Of a stretch of 28,419 nt of DNA, positions 1 to 10,100 are shown piece after piece. The notes beneath the pieces are model-generated. The model did no database searches and was not told where the DNA came from. It saw only the letters and a list, made by a program, of their open reading frames with translations. The DNA is from Chloromonas sp. AAM2. Its lineage: Eukaryota; Chlorophyta; Chlorophyceae; Chlamydomonadales; Chlamydomonadaceae. Positions within the stretch are counted from its first letter, which is position 1. Every line of letters starts with the position of its first letter. The stretch lies in assembly GCA_004335635.1 (NCBI GenBank), contig QAXH01006380.1:11863-40281 (forward strand), written 5' to 3'. The position numbers were made by a program, and so were the translations under genes.

Positions 1-180
1 CTGGCCTCTTGCCTTGTTGGACGTTTTGTGACGGAACTATCACGCCTGGCCTCTTGCCTTGTTGAACGTTTTGTGACGGAACTATCACGCCTGGCCTCTT
101 GCCTTGTTGAACGTTTTGTGACGGAACTATCACGCCTGGCCTCATGCCTTGTTGGACGTTTTGTGATGGAACTATCACGC
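1..180. repeat. 45-bp tandem repeat, four copies
   Basis: Four head-to-tail 45-bp units start at 1, 46, 91 and 136. They differ by only a few bases, and the array continues off the left edge. Because 45 is divisible by three, one + frame stays open and reads a 15-residue repeat (TELSRLASCLVERFV). That frame has no ATG and stops at 255. The array lies upstream of a strong splice acceptor at 390, so it is more likely an intronic minisatellite than coding. Confidence 0.9.
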
Positions 181-390
181 CTGTCTCCTTCACCACCACA
201 TCAGAGCTCTTTGTTGACCCGCACAACTGCCCCACTGTCAGACCCTGCCACCTAGCGCTTTCCTCAGCAAGGTCACCCACTTCATCAACTCTGTCTTACT
301 GACGCCCTGCTTACGCTAGTCTGCATCTCACTCCAACGCTTGCCCAGCTCATCATAACTAGCTGACTCACTCCCTGGTGATTTCTTGCAG

Positions 391-1105
391 TTATCGCAAC
401 GCAGTCACCTTCCTTGGAGCGCACATGGGCGTTTGCCTCGGAACAGCAGACGGCACACAACCCCGCATCTGGGCCCTTCGCCTGTATCGCCAAGTAGCAC
501 ACTTGACATCCTCACAAGCACTGCCTCCAACTCTGCAAGCACTGCTGCAACACCCGCACAGCCAGACAGCAGGCACACTCACTGGCGGTCTGTTTCTGAT
601 CTTGGTTGTGCTGACCGTTGGCAAATTGGCTCTCTCAGCGCTCCTTCCGATCTTGCTCGATCTGGTACCTCGCAAGGTGCGGAAGGCCTGGCAGCCGCCT
701 GTCAGCACTCGCTACGAATCGCTGGATGCGCCTCCGCTAGAGTGGCTGCTTGGGCCTTCTGCCGAAGGCCTTCCGAAATTACAGGCCAAGCAGGAGTCTG
801 GGGTGGCTTTGAGAAGGCGGCAGGCAGCTGATGGTAGCCGTTTGTCTGCATGTGCTGGGAGTGATCTGCTTCTGGTGCACAAGGGCGGCAGTGCTGCTGC
901 TGCTGAGGCCTTGCCAGGGCCGGGAATGGAGCAGGAGCAGGGCCTGGGCTGGCAACAATCCATTGAGAGCAAGGAGGAGTGTCAAGGGGTGCTCAGAAAG
1001 CCAAACGGCATGCCTTGGGACGCAGATACTCTCAGGCGCTACGTTTGCTACTGCTTGCCTGTGTGGTTTTGTCTTGAGTTTGCACACTGCCGAGCCGTTG
1101 CTTGA
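391..1105 (+). CDS. Terminal exon of an unrecognised membrane protein (partial)
   Basis: A pyrimidine-rich acceptor ends at 390. The frame that opens there (one base, then TAT CGC AAC) runs 237 codons to TGA at 1103-1105. It shows the C/G-ending, CTG-rich codon use of the verified exons nearby, while the two competing frames stop at 498-500 and 829-831 and have poorer codon use. About 70 residues in is a hydrophobic stretch (GGLFLILVVLTVGK and on), probably one or two membrane segments. A basic segment (RKVRKAW) and a long, probably disordered Ala/Gln/Gly-rich tail follow. The preceding intron covers at least part of 1-390, and the rest of the gene is outside the window. TGTAA lies at 1111-1115 and again at 1179-1183. 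I do not recognise the family. The frame is likely right; the function is unknown. Confidence 0.6.
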
Positions 1106-2405
1106 AGCCTTGTAATTGCACTCTGGCACTGGCAAGTGCCTGGTAAACTGAGTAATACGGACGCAGTTTTGCCGTTGTTGTAAACAGGCAGTGCGTCTGC
1201 TTATGCCTGTTTAGTAGTCCGGCATCGGCAGGTGTTTTGCGCATGCAGTAACTGACACGGACGCAGTTTTGTTTGTTGACAGTGCTGTTGTGTCAGGCGG
1301 ACATTGTACCGCCACCATGTGTCATGTGTAGTGTTTGTTGTTATTTCTCGGCTTGGATTGGCACTCGTTTGCACGCCTGCACTCTTGCTGCATTCCGGAC
1401 TATGTGCATGAACGCCTTGCCACTTGCTCAATTGTCTGCATGCATGTGTGCCTCGTTGCAACTGGGTGTGCATGCCAAAAAAAAGTTTGCCATTTCTGGG
1501 ATAGTTTTGTGAAACAAACAGTAACGTGGTGGAGTTGTGCATTGACCTTGCCTGAATGAGTGTCACGTGGGACTAAGATGTGTATGTGCGTGTATTGGTA
1601 GACGGTGTGGTGCACTGCCAGTACTGGAACAGTGTATATGCTGGGATGGAGTTGGTGTGTTCAATGAGATGTATACTAGGACAGAAGTGGTGGCCAGAGT
1701 GTAGTGACACACTGGCAACACATTCCATTGCATGAAGGGGTGCACTTGAGCCTTGGTTTCCGACTCGCATGAACTCGGCCTGCCGAACCATTGACCCTGG
1801 AATTCACGGCTGTTTCGTTGTTTTAAACCCTAATTTTTCATTGTCTTTCTTGCTCGTCACCATGATGGTGTTATGATACTCAGTAGCTACTGCAGAACTG
1901 GCGTGTTTCGTTGTCTTCTAGCTATCATAATAGCACCGCTACGGTGTCACTTACACGCGCAACCTCTTTCCATGCTCCCTTCTTCCATGCTTTCACAGCA
2001 ATTGCATTCCATGCACTTGCGTGTGCGTCTTTGTTTATGTAATACTGGTACGTTGCAACCATGCGTATATCAGCCAGGCACCACCCATACCCCTGGCTTG
2101 AGGCCCATGGTTGCGAGCACCCCGTGACGGCAGGTACACTGGATTTGGGATTGTACATGGAATGCGACATGCAGTGCTACATTACTTCACCTCACGTCGG
2201 ATAAAGATGGATTTCACCCAGGCTGCGGGGACACAGTCCAGCTTCTTGTTCCGGCCTGGTGAGTGGACCTTCACAGTTCACTTGTTCCTCACTGGACAGC
2301 CAAAGCCAACGCACGGAGAGAAAGCCAAAGCCAATGCGCGGGTCTTGAAGGCCGAATGCCCATTGCAACAGGCCGGAGATAGGCAGCAAACAGAAAAAAT
2401 GGTGA
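1106..2405. other. Intergenic / 3' flank, no gene supported
   Basis: There is no convincing exon on either strand. The short open frames here start mostly at non-ATG codons and lack coding codon bias. Two TGTAA motifs at 1111-1115 and 1179-1183 could end the upstream transcript. A 13-bp word (GGACGCAGTTTTG) occurs at 1159-1171 and 1259-1271 in otherwise weakly similar sequence, suggesting an old short duplication in the 3' flank. Confidence 0.5.
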
Positions 2406-2900
2406 TGCGAGCTCAGCACACGCATACGGCAGGCAGGTGTCGCCTTCCACGACCTTCAACGCGAGGTGTTCAGTGATAGGGGTGTCAACTTGACCAGCAA
2501 GATGCGCATTTACGAGGCAATTGTTGTGCCTATCCTGATTCATGGCGCTGCTGAGTCATGGGCACCAACTAGAGCTCAAGGAGGGAGTGCACACCAGGAC
2601 GGTCCGGTTGCTACTATCTTGATGTTAACAAATGGACACTGTTATTCAGGACTTGACAGTGTGAGCTTGAGGACTCGCATGTGTGGGCTTGAGATGCCGT
2701 GCATAGACCTTGAGCAGCTGGGTATCGTTGAACAGCTGAGGAGGAAGGTTGTTCTTACGTTGCTGAGGCGTACTTCTGACCTTATTTCTTGGTCAGTTAT
2801 TGGGTTCACAGCTGTCTTGCGAGGAGTTTGTAACAGCAGGCTGGGGCTGTTGCATGCTCCAGGCTCGGCAACCTCAATCAAATGCTTGAGAATGTCATGA
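2406..2900 (+). pseudogene. Relic of a non-LTR retrotransposon reverse transcriptase, C-terminal part
   Basis: Starting just after an in-frame stop at 2403-2405, the + strand encodes residues typical of the end of the LINE-type reverse-transcriptase domain: an RI-x-x-A-x-x-AF-x-x-L helix (RIRQAGVAFHDL), then tK-x-RIY-x-a-V-x-P-I-L-x-x-Ga-E-x-W (SKMRIYEAIVVPILIHGAAESW). This matches the thumb-proximal segment that follows the catalytic palm. The palm, the YxDD box and the endonuclease are absent. Downstream of the W the frame stays open to TGA at 2898-2900, but the expected basic helix and the GH-x-x-R element are not recognisable. It is therefore a truncated, decayed copy just upstream of ARL1. 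The clade (RTE, L1 or other) cannot be told from this fragment. Confidence 0.55.
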
Positions 2901-3227
2901 TAAGGGTGCAGGCAATAGACCAGGTCATGGAGCAAAAATGTCTTATTAAAAGGTGCTTTTTCCGTTTGTCGTTACCTTGCAATATCGCTTTGATTGCGCT
3001 GCCAGAGCCTGCGTCAGCAAGTACCTTGACCAGCTCGCCCCTCACTTCAATCCATTTAACTCCAGCCGGCCTCGGGACTCCCGTACTCAAGCTCAGGCTC
3101 AGCAGCAAGCGTCTCATCACTCCTCTCCATCCCTTGAAAGCCGTGTTGATGTTCACAAAGCCTGCACAATAGTTGACCGACCTCTGCCGATTCTTGCGCC
3201 CTCAGCTGTTCACAACCGCTCTTCATC
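2901..3227. promoter_or_regulatory. Upstream region of ARL1 (putative 5' UTR and promoter)
   Basis: This is 327 bp between the reverse-transcriptase relic and the ARL1 start codon. No exon is supported. It holds a short AT-rich stretch around 2940-2955, and from about 3000 to 3220 it is C-rich, as many algal 5' leaders are. No TATA box or known operator can be assigned with confidence. Confidence 0.3.
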
Positions 3228-5739
3228 ATGGGGATATGGATGAGCCGTCTGATGTCTTACTTCGGCGACCGAGAAGCCCGTATCCTTGTTCTTGGCCTGG
3301 ACAACGCTGGCAAGACCACGATCTTATGTGAGCAGGGCCGAAAACCTGATGATTTTTCAGCCCTCGACAGTGGATGTCGTCATATTGCTCGGATGTGACC
3401 TGGTCTTTGCACTCCATGCCCGATGTGCGCAGATCGACTTCAAGTGGGTGAGGTGGTGTCCACTATCCCAAGTGAGTCCTGACAAGGTCTACTTCGCAAC
3501 TGCACGTTTGGAACCACCGTGAGGCCTCTATGCTTGCTTCTGTGTTGGCAATGTGTGGCTGGGTTTACGACCTGGTGACCATGCCTTTGCCATGACACGC
3601 TATCCATGCAGCCATTGGCTTCAACGTGGAGACAGTGACATACAAGAACATCAAGTTTCAAGTATGGGACCTAGGCGGACAGACTAGCATTCGACCCTAC
3701 TGGCGATGCTACTACCCAAACACACAGGTAGGGCAGTCTTTGGGCAACGCCCTACAGGACTGACAGGACTGTGTCAGACCATCAGCATACATTGGCGCAC
3801 AGCAAGGCGTACTGGTGCAGCGACAACACCTCTGCAACTACAGCCATAATTACTCGTCCACACAACATAAACCTGTAATTGGTGCTATGCCGGTCAGCAT
3901 GCATCCGTAGATCTTGGCTGATCTGCATGCTGTGATCATCTGGCACATGTGACACACGTTTTGACGCTTGTGCAGGCCATTATCTATGTTGTTGACAGCA
4001 CGGACACGGAGCGCATTGGCGTATCACGAGAAGAGTTTCATGCAATACTGGAGGAAGAGGAACTCAAGGACAGCCTCATCCTTGTCTACGCAAACAAGCA
4101 GGTGCGGGTGTGCGTGTTTTACGTTGGGACTGATTGTTGACGCTATGGAGTGCAGGAAGGGATTCCTGTACGTCCGCATGCACTGAGCGCGATGGCTAAC
4201 AAGCAGGTGTGCAGAGCACGATATACCAACATGCACTGAGCGGGACGGCTGGCAGGCAGGGATACAGGCCGCAGGCTTACAGTCATGGCGAAACCAGGTG
4301 TACAGGTGTATTTGTGTACGTCGGGCGCGCTGCTTCACGCTGTAGGGTGGTGTGCAGAGCCAAGGTGTTTTGATGCCCACTTGGGTAATGCATGGGTGCT
4401 GATCGACCGGCCTTGCTGTTGGTGCATCAGTCGCTGTCCAGCCAGCCGGCTTGCTGCTGGTGCATGGTTTGAGCATAGACGTGTGTGGCAAGCCACGAAG
4501 GGCATGCTGTTGGTAAACGACTCAACAGCAGGCCAAGCCCGCTGAGGTATGGGGCTACACCAGGCTGTTCAAAATTAGCCCCGATCGATCAAGTTGCCAT
4601 GTGCTGTGCAGCTCTGCCTGGCTCTGCTGAATTTGAGGGTGGGATAGGATTATGTCACCGGCAGGTGATGAATGGTACAATATTGTGCAGGGACATCCCT
4701 GTGCAGGGACATCAGTTCAACACAGCGCATGCGGGGCAGAGAGTCACATGTGCACACTCTAATGTCGACAGTGCTGTGCGTCCTTTCCCTTCATATGAAC
4801 TGGGGCCATGTTAGAGTGTTCAACAGCAGCCCAACACCGATTGAGTTGCCATGTGATGCACATCTCTGTGTAGCCCTGCTCAACATGAGGGTGGTATCAA
4901 GTTGCGTCACCAACAGGTGTTCGGCATCACCAATCATTGAATGGTAGCATCACCAGCGCTCTTCAGTGGTACTCTGTGTGCTCTGTTTCCTTGTGCGCAG
5001 GACTTGCCGGGTGCCCTGACTGACGCACAGATAGCAGAGGGGCTGGGGTTGCACGACATCAAGAGTAGAGACTGGGCCATTTTCAAGACATCGGCCATCA
5101 AGGGAGACGGGTTATTCGAGGGACTGGATTGGTGAGTGTGGTGGTTGTGGTTGTTTACATGGCCTTCAGTCCGGGGAGGACTGCTCAGCAGCGGCAAGGG
5201 GAAAACGGTAATTGCCGGTATTTGATTGGTCACCACCGCACTCTTGCCAACAACAGCAAGTCAGCTTGAACAATGCCCTTGAACAGAAGCCTGTGCTATC
5301 TCTGGATTGGTGAGTGGGGCTGTGGGTGCGACCAGCTCAACAAACATCGAGGGTTTGCCAGATCCATACACAGATGGGTATGAAGGTGGCGCTGATCTGT
5401 GTGAGTCTCCGTGCATACGTAGCTTTATCGCATTCCTGGGAGCAGGACGAACTCGTGCAGGGTCTGCAGTAGGTTGATGATCTGCAGGTGCTGACAACAC
5501 AAGACCAAGCAGCAGGGCAATCGTAGTAGCACTGCATTCTGAAGTGTCCAGATGTGACCAGTTGTTGCACGGGGCTGCATGCATCGGTCGAGGGAAGCAG
5601 GACAGGGCAGGGACTAAGAGCTCGTGTGGATATCTTACAGGGATCAAGAGCATGCGGAGGCTGTGCATGTGTGACTGACATTGTGGGCCCCTTGCTCCCT
5701 TGCAGGCTTTCCAACACGCTCAAAACCAAGGGCCGATGA
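3228..5739 (+). CDS. ARL1: ADP-ribosylation factor-like GTPase ARL1, six exons
   Basis: Exons: 3228-3327, 3433-3471, 3612-3727, 3976-4101, 5001-5131 and 5706-5739. All introns are GT-AG, phases match and the product is 181 aa, the usual ARL1 length. The protein starts MG, so Gly2 can be myristoylated. It carries the P-loop GLDNAGKT (23-30), switch I PTIGF (46-50), WDLGGQ (65-70), NKQD (125-128, split by intron 4) and the SA base-contact motif (158-159). The segments [19 protein letters not shown] and [12 protein letters not shown] are hallmarks of ARL1 rather than ARF1 or SAR1. In the family, ARL1-GTP sits on trans-Golgi membranes and recruits GRIP-domain golgins. Exon 2 is only 39 nt, and intron 4 is long (899 bp). 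The first TGTAA after the stop is at 6023-6027. The gene converges on the MERIT40 gene. Confidence 0.97.
4561..4947. repeat. Diverged direct repeat inside ARL1 intron 4
   Basis: About 4561-4678 and 4811-4947 are related. Both contain GTTCAA, then a C-rich segment, AGTTGCCATGTG, CTCTG, GAGGGTGG, GTCACC, CAGGTG and TGAATGGTA in the same order with many substitutions. This is an old local duplication that helped enlarge the intron. No open frame or transposon end is visible. Confidence 0.6.
5124..5316 (+). repeat. Duplicated exon-5 donor junction of ARL1
   Basis: The 15 bases spanning the end of exon 5 and its donor (CTGGATTG|GTGAGTG, 5124-5138) recur exactly at 5302-5316, inside the following intron. 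Use of the second donor would retain the 178 bp between them. The upstream donor is the one that yields the conserved ARL1 C-terminus. Confidence 0.75.
5159..5189 (+). repeat. 31-bp hairpin element, copy 1
   Basis: This copy lies in ARL1 intron 5. It contains the inverted repeat CAGTCC / GGACTG (5167-5172, 5178-5183) around a GGGGA loop and is followed by a G/A-rich run. It is identical over 31 bases to 19084-19114. The same stem with changed loop edges occurs at 19181-19197. Confidence 0.85.
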
Positions 5740-7151
5740 CATGTGACTCGATGACAGCTTGGTCTGTATGGAGAGGGCAGTGAATTCAAAGAAGAGCCGG
5801 GCAAAATGACAGCATCAATCTGTTCGCCTCAGAAGGTTGGGGTGGTGGGCGCCCTGAAAACAGCGAGACCTGAACGGTTTGCTTTGCGCTAGTATTATTC
5901 AGTAGCCAGCTGTCCAATAGTATTGCCGTTACATGTGGCCAGTACTCGCCCTGTCTTTAAAAGATGTCTCACCCTGGTTACTGGGAATGTGACAGGCGTT
6001 ATCCGGACTTGAGTTTTTCGTCTGTAAGATGTACATCTGGGTTTCGTATGCGCTCAGAGAACAGTGCAAACACTGATGATCAAGCAAGAGAAAACATTCA
6101 TAAAACGTAAAGTGAGCATGAAGGCAGGGAAAGCAGAGACGCAGGTGCCAGCAACAAGGCACACGGTCTGAGCGAGAGACAACAGATAGCCATGAGCGCT
6201 GAGATTGACATGGCGGCCACCAGCGCAAGGTAACTGAGGAACTGTCCTTCTGTTCTACCCCTTGTACAGTGACATGCCCCTTGTACTTGGCTTTTTTCAT
6301 CCTGTCAACAGTTATAGGAATTCAGACGCTCAAACTTTGCAAGAAGGAATGAGCTGACTGTATGCGCTCAGATGTAGCAACAGCGTCCGCAACAAGTCAC
6401 AGACAAAAGCTGTGGCAACACATTAAAGGCAACTTACGTCTCTTGCATGGCTTGATAGCATTCGCGCTCGGTGCATGTGCAACCCCCTGGTGTAGTATCA
6501 ATATGTTCTAACACATACCGACACAGGAAAGTGTCTAAGTACACTAGGAGTGACCAGTACATCATCATTCGAGGAACCTTTGTTCTTTTGCTCGGGGTAA
6601 GCCTGGATTCCATTCCTGTCCTCTGACGTAAACAGATGTATGTACTTGTAAACCTTGAATTGACTTCCCTCCAAGTTAGGGCCATGCCAGCACAACAGTG
6701 GCAATTGAATAGCACGACCTCACTTGGCCGTGAAATGAGTGTCCAGAGACTAAAGCACATGCCGACCAACACCCAGGCCGGAGTACTTTGATGCGCTCTC
6801 ACTTGTCCCCAGATGCTCGCTCTTGTTCAGATGACCGGTGTCAACATGAACAAGAGCACCCGGCCTCCTGTCACAGCCCCTGTGCAATCCCAGGTGCGGG
6901 CTACGCCACGCCATGGCTGCACCGGCGCCAGCAAGAGGCTGTGCTTGCGCCAGAACTTGTGCCAGAACTGGCTAATATCTTTTTTTTTCCACCTGAAGAT
7001 CAAAAGACAGCAGCTGCTACAGCGTCAATCCTTCATGCACTACACAGGCTCACTTTTGAGTGGCAACACCCAATATAAGACCAAATGGCATAGTCTCGAC
7101 GCCCATGGGACAAAGTACCAGGTCAATTGTAGAACACAATGTCGCAGGTGG
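5740..7151. other. Convergent intergenic region between ARL1 and MERIT40
   Basis: No further gene is supported in these 1.4 kb. Several minus-strand open frames lack splice context, coding bias and recognisable motifs. The first TGTAA after the ARL1 stop on + is at 6023-6027. The first TGTAA after the MERIT40 stop on - is at 5929-5933. If both are used, the two transcripts overlap tail to tail by roughly 100 bp and MERIT40 has a 3' UTR of about 1.2 kb. Confidence 0.45.
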
Positions 7152-10100
7152 TCACTTTTCCCCGGGTGATCGCTCTGCTTCGAGTGGTGGTGGCACAGGA
7201 GATGTTGGGCTGGCGAGGGAGATGTCTGGAGGAGTGAGCTGCAGCTGGGTCTGGGGCCGCCTCTGGGCTGGGTGGGCAAGCATCCATCCCTGCACAGGTG
7301 TTTTAGAGCTTCATAACATCAATATGGATCCAATTTGTCGAACATAAACCACAAACCAACACAGGATGCAAGGGTGCCTGTACAAGCTGACTGGCAATAT
7401 ACAACCCAGCATTTATGTAACCAACATTACTGCAAACCGCTACCAGCTTTGAGCATTCTGGAGCCTGCCACGCCTGTCAAAACGTTGGGTGTACTACAGG
7501 TACAGCGGTACTCTGCCTGTTTTCCTGCCTTCCTTCCTTCTTGCTCAGGGTAGGTCAGGACGGTATCCAACCTCGTAATTCAACTTAGAACCGTGTGATG
7601 ACATTCGTACTGTGCACCCTGCTAACGATTGTCAGGTGCGTACTTCTTGAAGAGACAGTGTGTCTAGCTGCAGTACCTTGGGTTGGACCATGACGAGCCA
7701 TGTAACGGTGATGATGGATGGGTTCCACTCACGAGAATGTTGAAGAACTTTTTAATGTTCGAGGATGAGCACTCCACAATGTAGGCCTGGTGGTTTGCTG
7801 CTCGAGACATGGCATCGCAGTGCTCCTCCAATGATGTGAAAACCTGCATAACGGCTGTGTCACGTGAGAGAATAAGCAAACGAATATCACGTGCAACAAA
7901 GGAGGCTGTAACGTCCCTTAACAACAGAAAACGGGCGTTTCTTCAGTGACATGAAAACTTAGGGTACGGATGTGTCACGTGAAAATACCAGAAAACAAAT
8001 GTGTAAGAAACAAGGGTGTGTCTCCAATGACGTAAAAACCTTTGTGACGGGTTTGTCAAGTGGGTGAAACAGCAGACTCATCCGTGGACAACTTATTGAT
8101 TGGAACAGTAGAATAAGAATAGTAGTGTGGCTTCTGAATCCAATTCATATGTTTGAAAAACACCAGGCCATCTGTTGAAAGCAACACAGTGATAGGCCCT
8201 GCTGTAGCAGCCCCTGTCGCCAGAAAACGTAGGTGTGGGAGTTCTGGACCTTGTGAAGTTTGCAAATGGTAAGGACAGTCACATTGGAGAGAGAGATTCG
8301 CTTTGATTTGGCCGACAACTACTTGCACTAAACCGGCTGAAGGCATCAAGCACCAAAACCTTCTGTGGAAACGTTCCAATTTTCTGTGGCCCACACTTCA
8401 GGACATGGCTGGCCAATCACTCGATCCATTCTCGATCACTCGATCCATGCTCAATCACTCAACAACAACGCCAATCACTCGATCCCCTGATTGCACTCAA
8501 TCAAATGAATGCAGTCTCATTCTGACCAGACAGTGAAAAGGTTTCAAGGTTCCTCGCACCTCCTGCGGGCAGTTAATGCCCGGCACTGGCCTCTCGTGCA
8601 TGTAGAGCACATCCACCGGTAGCGGCATGTGTGTGTGGTGGGTGCATGAGGGCACAGTGCTGGAGCGACAGTAGAGCAGGATCACTCGAGCCTGTGGGGC
8701 GGTGCAGTCAATGCCATGTGTCGTGACGTCAGCGGCATGTGTGTGTGGTGGGTGCATGAAGGCACAGTGCTGGAGCGACAGTAGAGCAGGATCACTCGAG
8801 CCTGTGGGGCGGCGCAGTCAATGCAAGTGGAACAATGCACGTTTGAAGATGTGGGGAGGGTGGACGGGTGGAAGCACGCATGCCGTACAGCGAGTGACGG
8901 TTGGGCTCGGCATGCCAGTCCAAACTTGAGCACAGCGGCGACACCGATCACTGTCGCGCCTGGTAAGGTGCCGGGGGGGTTGTCGGAGAACATTCGAGAC
9001 GCCCCATCGCCATGATTACGATACGAGCATGTTTGAAGTTTGACATGTGTCATCTGATTGAGGGTGGAGGTTCGCAAGCGTTCCCACGGTTTGCAAGCCA
9101 CTGTCACAGCTGGTGTCGAGTGCCACTGTGATTATCAGATGCCACCACTGCCTACCATTTGCACACAGTCAGATGCCTCACCTGAGGAGTCACGTGGCCC
9201 GTTTCTACTGGCACAGATGAAGCCGCCCTCTGGCTAGCTTCCGCCAGGCTGCCTAATTCAAACGTTTCATAGGCCACAGGGGAAGGCTGCACTTGCTGGA
9301 TGGCGTTGCCCAACGCATCCAGATTGCAGGTCGCACTGCACACTAGCTCTGCGGTTTCCTGTCATGCAGGCAAGGGTGAGAGAAAGAGGTGCAGGCGATG
9401 AACAGTGAGTGAGTGACGGGTAGGCACAATGGGATGACAACAGACCACCTACAACGTCAGCATGCTGTTGGACAGGAGGATAACAGCTCAGAAAACTACG
9501 ACCTTTAAGCAGAGTGAAACACCTTTTGATAAGCGCATGCGCTCCTGTAAAGCATTCTTGCAACAGTCAGCTCCAACAACGACACCCTTTGTGTGAACTG
9601 TGCAACAGGTAAAAAAAACAGTCAGCTCAAACAAAGACACACAGTCTCGCAGATTTCTGTCTAAAAGTTGTCCAAGGTCTGTTTGACACTATTCAGCGGT
9701 TAAAGTGGGGCCATCCCCTGCCTCTGCACGTGAGCCTGCGCGCTGCTACCTACCAGCTGCGCTAGAGACACAAGATGTTTTTTGAGCTGGCTGGACAAAG
9801 AAGTACATAAGGCACCCACCCGCAGCACCATGAGTCCAAACATGTGGCGGGAGTCAACACGACGCTGCACAGGCACAAGCTGGCATGAGTGTTCGTTATT
9901 CCAATGACTAATTGACGATTCATACTTGTTTACATGAGCAAAGCCGTCACAGAACACGGAACGGGATGGACGATGATTGACCAGAAGACGCAGGGTGTGC
10001 AGCTTGTCTGTACACATGTGCAGCGAATGCGCAGTTGTTTGAGAGCGAAGGGCAGTAGAGGTTCAGACACCACAAAAAGATCATATTCAAGCCAAATCTT

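Noticed and set aside
377..831. Alternative frame of the left-edge exon, Ser/Thr-rich, ending at 831
   Set aside because: Codon use is poorer than in the frame ending at 1105, which also encodes a clear hydrophobic segment.
9700..10017. Minus-strand open frame reading KLHTLRLLVNH into the MERIT40 mini-exon
   Set aside because: It looked like an extended exon, but joining exon 1 (ending AAAK) directly to the 45-nt exon starting at 9864 restores the family alignment, so the rest is intron.
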